In this document: positions 1-5,582 of the stretch, piece by piece
Layout: every line of letters begins with the position of its first letter
Numbering within the stretch: position 1 is the first letter of the stretch
Assembly: GCA_003155705.1 (NCBI GenBank)
Contig: PMEC01000052.1
Location: 18,367-24,684 of the forward strand
Source of the DNA: Bacteroidales bacterium
GTDB lineage: Bacteria; Bacteroidota; Bacteroidia; Bacteroidales; VadinHA17
Reading direction: 5' to 3'
Length of the DNA: 6,318 bases
Notes under the pieces: generated by a model
Databases searched by the model: none
The model's input: only the letters and a program-made list of their open reading frames with translations
What the model was told of the DNA's origin: nothing
Translations under genes and position numbers: made by a program

Positions 1-1377
1 GTAGAATCGGTTGAGAATCTGACAACATATCCATCTATCCTGGGAGGCCGTGTTAAAACGTTACATCCATCAGTTTTTGGAGGGATACTAGCACGGAGAG
101 AAAATACTGATGATATTGAACAGCTTTCTAAATACCATATCCCTGAAATTGACCTGGTTATAGTTGACCTTTATCCTTTTGAAGAGACTGTCGCAAAAAG
201 TTCTGAAGAGAATGAAATAATCGAGAAAATTGACATTGGAGGAATTTCCCTGATCAGAGCCGGTGCCAAGAATTATAACGATGTTCTGATTGTTTCCGGA
301 AAAGACCAGTACCCTGATCTTCTGAATCTTCTGAAAACAGGAAACGGCAAATCAAGCCTTGAAGAAAGAAAACGGTTTGCTGCTGAAGCATTTAAAGTTA
401 CATCACATTATGATACTGCTATCTTCAACTATTTTAACAGGGAGGCTAAAATTTCTGTTTTCCGGGAAAGCATTAATACACATTCAGGACTAAGATATGG
501 TGAAAACCCTCACCAGCAGGGAATCTTTTATGGTGATCTTGAACAGGTTTTTAGTAAACTTCATGGGAAGGAGATATCATACAATAACCTGCTGGATATC
601 GATGCCGCACTGAACCTCATTGATGAATTTACTAAGCCAACTGTTGCAATAATTAAACATAATAATGCATGCGGCGTAGCCTCAAGAAACAGTCTGCTAG
701 ATGCATGGAAAGATTCTCTGGCCTGTGACCCGGTATCCGCTTACGGAGGCATAATTGTAACAAATGTTACAATTGATGAAGTAACTGCAAAAGAAATTGA
801 CAAAATATTCTTTGAAATAATTATTGCTCCGGGTTATTCTGATGAAGCTCTGGACATTCTTAAGCAAAAGAAAAACAGGATAATTTTGGTGAGGAAAGAT
901 GGATTAAAGACAGATTCAGTTTTCAGATCGTTACTGAATGGTGTACTCTGGCAGGAAAAGGACAAAACCAGAGAATCAAAAGCCGAAATGAAACCTGTGA
1001 CAATCAGGGTCCCGGAACCTGGTGAATACGAAGATCTGGTTTTTGCAAACATAATTGTCAAGCACAGCAAATCAAATGCAATTGTTCTCGCAAAAAACAA
1101 ACAGCTTTGCGCGAGCGGGATAGGCCAGACCTCGAGAGTTGACGCGCTTAAACAGGCGATCGAGAAAGCTCATGTTTTTGGTTTTGACCTGAAAGGATCT
1201 GTAATGGCATCAGACGCGTTCTTCCCATTTGCTGATTCTGTGGAGATTGCTCATACCGCTGGTGTTTCTGCCATAGTCCAGCCGGGGGGATCTGTAAAAG
1301 ATAATGACTCTATCGAATATTGCAGCCGTAATGGTATTGCAATGGTATTCACTGGTATCAGACATTTTAAACATTGA
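1..1377 (+). CDS. purH: Bifunctional AICAR formyltransferase / IMP cyclohydrolase, 5'-truncated by the window edge
   Basis: The reading frame is open from base 1 to TGA at 1375-1377, giving 458 residues. The family is usually about 505-510, so roughly the first 48 residues lie upstream. PurH is cytoplasmic: it formylates AICAR with 10-formyl-THF and closes the ring to IMP, the last two steps of purine synthesis. The cyclohydrolase (MGS-like) domain comes first, with GGRVKTLHP at fragment residues 15-23, LYPF at 57-60 and IDIGG..LIRAGAKN at 77-91. K19, Y58, D78 and K90 align by eye with the active-site Lys, Tyr, Asp and Lys described for the human enzyme. The formyltransferase domain follows, with RYGENPHQ, the catalytic Lys-His pair in IIKHNNACG (K219, H220), SAYGG, SGIGQTSRVDAL, SDAFFPFADS (404-413), QPGGSVKD and the typical end MVFTGIRHFKH. 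All key residues present are intact. It sits directly before mreB with no visible terminator. An internal ATG at 886 is only a Met-free start within the same frame, not the gene start. Confidence 0.97.
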   Translation, partial: VESVENLTTYPSILGGRVKTLHPSVFGGILARRENTDDIEQLSKYHIPEIDLVIVDLYPFEETVAKSSEENEIIEKIDIGGISLIRAGAKNYNDVLIVSGKDQYPDLLNLLKTGNGKSSLEERKRFAAEAFKVTSHYDTAIFNYFNREAKISVFRESINTHSGLRYGENPHQQGIFYGDLEQVFSKLHGKEISYNNLLDIDAALNLIDEFTKPTVAIIKHNNACGVASRNSLLDAWKDSLACDPVSAYGGIIVTNVTIDEVTAKEIDKIFFEIIIAPGYSDEALDILKQKKNRIILVRKDGLKTDSVFRSLLNGVLWQEKDKTRESKAEMKPVTIRVPEPGEYEDLVFANIIVKHSKSNAIVLAKNKQLCASGIGQTSRVDALKQAIEKAHVFGFDLKGSVMASDAFFPFADSVEIAHTAGVSAIVQPGGSVKDNDSIEYCSRNGIAMVFTGIRHFKH

Positions 1378-1404
1378 TATATAACAATTTAATCATAACA
1401 TCCA
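1378..1404 (+). other. purH-mreB intergenic gap
   Basis: This 27-base AT-rich spacer is the longest non-coding stretch in the window. It holds no hairpin followed by a T-run, so no intrinsic terminator is visible. It has no GGAGG-like ribosome binding site ahead of the mreB ATG, and no Bacteroidota-type promoter (-33 TTG / -7 TAnnTTTG) that I could recognise. Read-through from purH into mreB is therefore plausible. A promoter inside the purH coding region cannot be excluded by eye. Confidence 0.6.
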
Positions 1405-2427
1405 ATGGGGTTATTTTCATTTTTGACGCAGGAAATTGCAATTGATCTTGGAACTGCAAATACAATTATTATTCATAACGACAAAGTTGTTGTCGATGAA
1501 CCATCGATCGTTGCTGTGGATAAAGCCACAGGAAAACTTATTGCAATAGGTGAGAAGGCAAGGCAGATGCATGGGAAAACTCACGAAAATATTAGAACAA
1601 TCAGACCTTTGCGTGATGGCGTGATTGCAGATTTTAATGCTGCAGAGCTGATGATCAGAGGAATGATAAAAATGATAAACAAAGGTCCGCGCCTATTTTC
1701 GCCCTCTCTTAAAATGGTCGTTTGTATTCCTTCCGGAAGCACCGAGGTAGAAATCCGTGCTGTTCGCGACTCCTCAGAACACGCAGGCGGACGAGATGTT
1801 TATATGATCTATGAACCAATGGCAGCGGCTATCGGAATCGGTCTCGATGTTGAAGCTCCTGAAGGATGCATGGTTGTGGATATCGGTGGCGGCACAACCG
1901 AAATTGCCGTTATCGCTCTTGGTGGAATCGTATGCAATAAATCCATTAGGATTGCAGGAGATGGTTTTACAGCTGATATTCAGGCTTATATGAGGCATCA
2001 GCACAATATTAAAATTGGTGAGAGAACAGCTGAAGATATTAAAATCGGCGTTGGAGCCGCCCTGCCCGATATTGACAACCCACCACCTGATTATGTAGTC
2101 CGGGGCCCGAACATTATGACCTCCCTTCCTATTGAAATACCTGTTTCATACCAGGAGATTGCATATTGTCTCGATAAATCACTTTCTAAAGTGGAAGCTG
2201 CTGTCCTTAGTGTACTTGAACAGACTCCTCCGGAACTGTATGCAGATATTGTAAATAAAGGTGTTTATCTTGCCGGTGGCGGCGCTCTTCTCAGGGGCCT
2301 GGATAAACGTCTGACCGACAAGATAAATATAAATTTCAAAGTAGTTGAAGACCCCTTGCATGCGGTAGCAAGAGGAACCGGTGTCGCACTTAAAAATGTT
2401 GATAAGTTCCAGTTCCTAATGAGATAA
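1405..2427 (+). CDS. mreB: Rod shape-determining actin homologue MreB
   Basis: A 340-residue bacterial actin of normal family length. MreB binds ATP, forms membrane-bound antiparallel double filaments and orients the elongasome that builds the lateral cell wall. The actin-fold motifs appear in order: phosphate-1 loop IDLGTANT (13-20), YEPMAAAIG (136-144) with E137 at the position of the catalytic Glu, phosphate-2 loop VVDIGGGTTE (157-166), IAGDGF (183-188), IGERTAEDIK (204-213), and adenosine motif LAGGGALLRGLD (289-300). The short hydrophobic N-terminus (GLFSFL) and the loop LFSPSLKMVV fit membrane contact. The end (HAVARGTG..LKNVDKFQFLMR) is typical of Bacteroidota MreB. The ATG at 1405 is chosen because it gives the expected short N-terminus before the first loop. 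No Shine-Dalgarno sequence precedes it. Two sites differ from the Thermotoga-type consensus: G187 where AGDE has Glu, and G215 where KIEIG-like motifs have Glu. It heads the mreBCD-mrdA-rodA run. Confidence 0.98.
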   Translation: MGLFSFLTQEIAIDLGTANTIIIHNDKVVVDEPSIVAVDKATGKLIAIGEKARQMHGKTHENIRTIRPLRDGVIADFNAAELMIRGMIKMINKGPRLFSPSLKMVVCIPSGSTEVEIRAVRDSSEHAGGRDVYMIYEPMAAAIGIGLDVEAPEGCMVVDIGGGTTEIAVIALGGIVCNKSIRIAGDGFTADIQAYMRHQHNIKIGERTAEDIKIGVGAALPDIDNPPPDYVVRGPNIMTSLPIEIPVSYQEIAYCLDKSLSKVEAAVLSVLEQTPPELYADIVNKGVYLAGGGALLRGLDKRLTDKININFKVVEDPLHAVARGTGVALKNVDKFQFLMR

Positions 2428-2441
2428 ATAAAGCAGTCTGA

Positions 2442-3263
2442 ATGAAGAATCTGCTGAATTTTCTGGCCAGATACAATAATCTGATAATATTTCTTCTTCT
2501 GGAAGGGATTGCTATTTTTCTGGTCGTGACCGGCAATGATTATCAAAACTCACGAGTATTAAAAAATGTCAGAGTTCTTTCCATCGGTATTGAGAAAAAA
2601 ATTTCCAATACCAGAACTTATCTGAATCTTCATGAAATCAATACAAAGATTTCTCAGGAAAATGTTGACCTGAGGAACAAACTGGATCGATTGATAAAAA
2701 GTGAAAGCCCGCTTTTTTTTTCAGTTGCTGATACAATTCATCAACAACAATATGTTTATACAAGTGCTGAAATAGTTAACAATTCAACCAACCGTCAGAA
2801 AAACTTTTTCACTCTGAACAAAGGGATAAAGCAAGGGATTGACGTCGATATGGCTGTGACCAGTGGAGAAGGAGTGGCGGGCATTATTGTAAGCAGTTCA
2901 GAAAATTTTTCTGTTGCCATGTCACTCTTGAATCTCGACTTTCGGCTTAGTGTCAGGATGAAATCTAATGGTTTCTTCGGTTCCCTTTCCTGGGACGGCA
3001 GGGATTATAAGTATGCAATACTTAATGAAATACCTCAGCATGTTATTATAAATGAAGGAGATACTGTCGAAACTACAGGTTATTCGGCAATTTTTCCTCA
3101 GGGAAAACTTATTGGTGTGGTAAGTGATTTTGAGAAAGCAGGAGGTGATTTTTATAAAATCAGAATCTTGCTGGCAACAGATTTCAAGAAACTTAATTAT
3201 GTAAATGTGATAGGCAATCTTAGAAGGACTGAACAAAAACTAGTTGAAAAATCGTATCAATGA
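2442..3263 (+). CDS. mreC: Rod shape-determining protein MreC
   Basis: A 273-residue bitopic envelope protein of the elongasome. MreC has a short cytoplasmic tail, one membrane helix and a periplasmic part that self-associates and contacts and activates PBP2. Here the tail (MKNLLNFLARYNN) is followed by a hydrophobic helix at about residues 14-30. A probable coiled coil spans about 50-88 (with HEINTKISQENVDLRNKLDRL). The two-lobed beta domain follows, starting with AEIVNNSTNRQKNFFTLNKG (109-128), then GVAGIIVSSSENFSVAMSLL and the conserved EGDTVETTGYSAIFPQG (205-221). Length and order match Bacteroidota MreC. It starts 14 bases after the mreB stop and its TGA overlaps the mreD ATG, so the genes are almost certainly co-transcribed. 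A nine-T run at 2713-2721 is read in frame as Leu-Phe-Phe-Ser. Confidence 0.95.
   Translation: MKNLLNFLARYNNLIIFLLLEGIAIFLVVTGNDYQNSRVLKNVRVLSIGIEKKISNTRTYLNLHEINTKISQENVDLRNKLDRLIKSESPLFFSVADTIHQQQYVYTSAEIVNNSTNRQKNFFTLNKGIKQGIDVDMAVTSGEGVAGIIVSSSENFSVAMSLLNLDFRLSVRMKSNGFFGSLSWDGRDYKYAILNEIPQHVIINEGDTVETTGYSAIFPQGKLIGVVSDFEKAGGDFYKIRILLATDFKKLNYVNVIGNLRRTEQKLVEKSYQ
2713..2721 (+). repeat. T9 homopolymer within mreC
   Basis: Nine consecutive T residues inside mreC cover codons 91-94 (CTT TTT TTT TCA), between the coiled coil and the beta domain. It is the longest homopolymer I see in the window. The mreC frame is intact as written. Such runs are prone to polymerase slippage and sequencing error, but no use as a phase switch can be shown here. 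Confidence 0.9.
3260..3263 (+). promoter_or_regulatory. ATGA stop-start overlap, mreC/mreD
   Basis: The mreD start ATG (3260-3262) overlaps the mreC stop TGA (3261-3263). This four-base overlap, with no Shine-Dalgarno sequence upstream, suggests that mreD is translated by ribosomes that have just finished mreC (termination-reinitiation). That would tie the amounts of the two partner proteins together. The overlap is seen directly; the coupling is inferred. Confidence 0.8.
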
Positions 3264-3766
3264 TAAATTCGATTATAAGATATACTATAATTTTTATCGT
3301 TCTGATATTGCTTCAGCTGCTGCTGTTTAATAATATACAGTTCAGCGGTTTTATAAACCCATATGTTTATATTATGTTCATCCTTCTTCTGCCTGTTGAA
3401 ATATCCCCATGGCTTTTGCTTATTATCTCTTTCTTTACCGGTCTTACTATCGATTTCTTTATTGGAACTCCCGGGCTGCATGCGTCAGCCACAGTTCTTT
3501 CAGGTTTTCTCAGACCTTACGTTCTCAGGCTTATCTCTCCACGGGATGGTTATGATCCTGGCGCGACACCATCAATGGAAATTTATGGATTCAGATGGTT
3601 TCTTATTTATACGTTATTTATTGTCCTCATACACCACTTTAGTCTTTTTTACCTCGAAGTATTCCGGTTTACAGATTTTCTCAGAACTTTTTTAAGAGTA
3701 TTATTAAGCTCAGTTTTTTCAGTAACATTTATATTGTTAGCTGAGTACTACAGAAGAGGTCGTTAA
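3260..3766 (+). CDS. mreD: Rod shape-determining membrane protein MreD
   Basis: A 168-residue, very hydrophobic integral membrane protein. MreD is an elongasome subunit that interacts with MreC and helps balance its effect on PBP2. Hydrophobic segments lie at about residues 5-24, 34-46, 50-68, 73-91 (less hydrophobic), 113-131 and 143-162, consistent with five or six membrane helices. The GLTIDFFIGTPGLHASA stretch (61-77), with an acidic residue (D65) in a membrane segment, is a typical MreD feature. A polar loop, SPRDGYDPGATPSMEIYG (93-110), precedes the FRWF segment. The protein ends in a basic tail (EYYRRGR). Sequence conservation in this family is low, so the call rests on topology, length and position between mreC and mrdA. 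The start is fixed by the overlap with the mreC stop; ten bases separate its TAA from mrdA. Confidence 0.93.
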   Translation: MINSIIRYTIIFIVLILLQLLLFNNIQFSGFINPYVYIMFILLLPVEISPWLLLIISFFTGLTIDFFIGTPGLHASATVLSGFLRPYVLRLISPRDGYDPGATPSMEIYGFRWFLIYTLFIVLIHHFSLFYLEVFRFTDFLRTFLRVLLSSVFSVTFILLAEYYRRGR

Positions 3767-3776
3767 GTGACTCATT

Positions 3777-5582
3777 ATGAAAGATGCATATATTAACAGG
3801 AAATATGTTATAATCGCTCTTATAGGGCTGGCATCTATCGTATTGATTGTCAGACTGTTTAGAATTCAGGTGATTGAGACATCATACAGACTTTCAGCTG
3901 ACAATAATGTTCTGAGGTACGTTACACAGTACCCTGCAAGAGGTCTTATTTTGGACCGAAACGGCAAGATGCTTGTATCTAACCAGGCTGCCTATGATAT
4001 TATGGTAATTCCGGCACAGACTTCAAAACTCGACACAACAGAGTTTTGTAACATATTGGGAATCACCAAAGAAATATTCAGAGAAAGGTTAAAGGCTGCT
4101 ATCAAATATCAAAAAAAAGCTCCTTCAATTTTTCTTAAACAGGTTTCTGCAGAAACCTATGCGCGATTTCAGGAAAAAATGTTTATGTACTCTGGTTTCT
4201 ATGTCCAGGCAAGAACGCTAAGAAAATATACAAAACCAATTGGTGCACATATTCTTGGTTATGTCAGCGAGGTGGACGATAACATTGTCAAGAGAGAAGC
4301 TTATTATAAACCAGGCGATTATATTGGAAAGAGCGGAATTGAAGAAGCGTATGAAGAAGATATCAGGGGGAAAAAGGGAGTAAAGATCTTTCTCGTGGAT
4401 GTTTACAGCAGATTGAAAGGTTTATATGAAGAAGGAAGGAGGGATTCCGATGCAGTTCAGGGCAAAAATATTACCTCCTCAATTGATATGGATCTTCAGG
4501 AGTACGGTGAACTTCTCATGAAAAACAAATCCGGAAGCATAGTAGCCATTGAGCCTCAGACAGGAGAAGTTCTTGCCCTAGTATCATCTCCTAATTTTGA
4601 TCCGGGTCTTCTCGTTGGAAGAATACGATCTGAGAATTTTACAAAATTACAAGCTGATTCCCTTGAACCCCTTTTTAACAGGGCTCTGATGGCTTCTTAT
4701 CCACCCGGGTCGACATTTAAACCAATTGTCGGATTGATTGGATTGCAGGAAAATGTAATTTCTCCTTCCACTTTGTTTGCATGTCACAATGGATATCTGA
4801 CTGTTGCCTGCCACACTCATGAATCACCTCTAAACCTGGAAGGGGCAATAAAAAATTCATGTAATGCTTACTTCTGCCAGGTTTTCAGGAGAGTACTTGA
4901 AAATCCCGTATATCCTTCTGTGCCTTTAGCATATATAAAATGGCGAAGTTACGTTACGGAGTTTGGATTTGGAAATACCCTGGGTACAGATTTTGTAAAC
5001 GAACTTCCGGGATCTGTCCCTGAACGGACATATTACGACAGATTACACAATAATACTAATTGGAAAGCATTAAACATTCTTTCTTTGGCGATTGGGCAGG
5101 GTGAATTGGGAATGACTCCTCTTCAGATGGCAAATATGACTGCCGCAATCGCAAACAGAGGTTATTATATTACTCCTCATATTGTCAAATCTGTGGGTGA
5201 ATCATCGGTCATTAACGATAGATTTACAGAAAAGCATAAAATTGATATCGATTCGGTAAACTTTGAGTATATAGTTAATGGTATGGAGATGGCTGTGAAT
5301 GAAGGAGGAACCGCTGCATTTTCAGCCCTTAAAGACATTGTGATGTGCGGTAAAACCGGAACTGCCCAGAATCCTCATGGAAAAGATCATTCGGTTTTTA
5401 TTGCTTTCGCCCCAAAATATAACCCCAAAATAGCTATTGCTGTTTATGTTGAGAATGCAGGATTCGGAGCAACTTATGCCGCCCCTGTTGCAAGCCTGAT
5501 AATAGAAAAATATTTAAAAGGACAAATATCAAACAAAGGGCTTGAAGATTATATTCTGAACCTTATACTTCCTAAAAAGTGA
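3777..5582 (+). CDS. mrdA: Penicillin-binding protein 2, elongasome transpeptidase
   Basis: A 601-residue class B PBP that cross-links peptidoglycan in the lateral wall; it works with RodA and is a beta-lactam target. A short cytoplasmic tail (MKDAYINRK) is followed by one membrane helix at about residues 10-27. The periplasmic pedestal begins with YPARGLILDRNGK (52-64) and includes SVETYARF-like and HILGYVSEV segments. The transpeptidase domain starts near SSIDMDLQ (234-241). Its three active-site motifs are complete: SxxK as S312-T-F-K315 (in SYPPGSTFK), SxN as S361-C-N363, and K526-T-G-T529. GQGELGMTPLQMANM, characteristic of PBP2/PBP3, is also present. The length is slightly under that of E. 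coli PBP2 (~633). Between SxxK and SxN lies a Cys/His-rich stretch (C336, H337, C345, H346, H348, then C362). The ATG at 3777, ten bases after mreD, leaves the expected short tail; no Shine-Dalgarno is seen. An A8 run (4111-4118) lies in the pedestal. mrdA is also called pbpA or pbp2. Confidence 0.97.
   Translation: MKDAYINRKYVIIALIGLASIVLIVRLFRIQVIETSYRLSADNNVLRYVTQYPARGLILDRNGKMLVSNQAAYDIMVIPAQTSKLDTTEFCNILGITKEIFRERLKAAIKYQKKAPSIFLKQVSAETYARFQEKMFMYSGFYVQARTLRKYTKPIGAHILGYVSEVDDNIVKREAYYKPGDYIGKSGIEEAYEEDIRGKKGVKIFLVDVYSRLKGLYEEGRRDSDAVQGKNITSSIDMDLQEYGELLMKNKSGSIVAIEPQTGEVLALVSSPNFDPGLLVGRIRSENFTKLQADSLEPLFNRALMASYPPGSTFKPIVGLIGLQENVISPSTLFACHNGYLTVACHTHESPLNLEGAIKNSCNAYFCQVFRRVLENPVYPSVPLAYIKWRSYVTEFGFGNTLGTDFVNELPGSVPERTYYDRLHNNTNWKALNILSLAIGQGELGMTPLQMANMTAAIANRGYYITPHIVKSVGESSVINDRFTEKHKIDIDSVNFEYIVNGMEMAVNEGGTAAFSALKDIVMCGKTGTAQNPHGKDHSVFIAFAPKYNPKIAIAVYVENAGFGATYAAPVASLIIEKYLKGQISNKGLEDYILNLILPKK
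5579..5582 (+). promoter_or_regulatory. GTGA stop-start overlap, mrdA/rodA
   Basis: The proposed rodA start GTG (5579-5581) overlaps the mrdA stop TGA (5580-5582). No ribosome binding site precedes it. The next in-frame ATG (5642) falls inside the first membrane helix and would destroy it, so GTG is the best start. The arrangement suggests translational coupling of the glycosyltransferase to its transpeptidase partner, which would keep them near equal amounts. Confidence 0.75.

Noticed and set aside
834..1100. Open frame of 88 codons on the minus strand inside purH
   Set aside because: It is antisense to a strongly conserved PurH region, has low-complexity hydrophobic content and resembles no family I know. 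It is a shadow of the real gene.
1105..1165. Locally GC-richer patch near the end of purH with GCG, CTCGAG and GACGCG
   Set aside because: It encodes the conserved SGIGQTSRVDAL segment of PurH in frame. The composition shift is short and gives no sign of transfer or insertion.
2265..2546. Minus-strand open frame across the mreB-mreC junction
   Set aside because: It covers the conserved MreB C-terminus and the MreC membrane helix in antisense. There is no motif and no independent evidence of a gene.
2922..3236. Open frame of 104 codons on the minus strand inside mreC
   Set aside because: It lies opposite the conserved MreC beta domain and has no recognisable motif. It is explained by AT-rich codon use on the other strand.
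3474..3490. Short inverted repeat GGCTG/CAGCC with a 7-base loop inside mreD
   Set aside because: The stem is only five base pairs, no T-run follows and it lies within conserved coding sequence. It is most likely chance and not a terminator.
3363..3695. Open frame of 110 codons on the plus strand, out of frame with mreD
   Set aside because: It is Cys/Leu/Phe/Ser-rich, as expected when T-rich membrane-protein codons are read one frame off. The mreD frame is complete and better supported by its topology and by the overlap with mreC.
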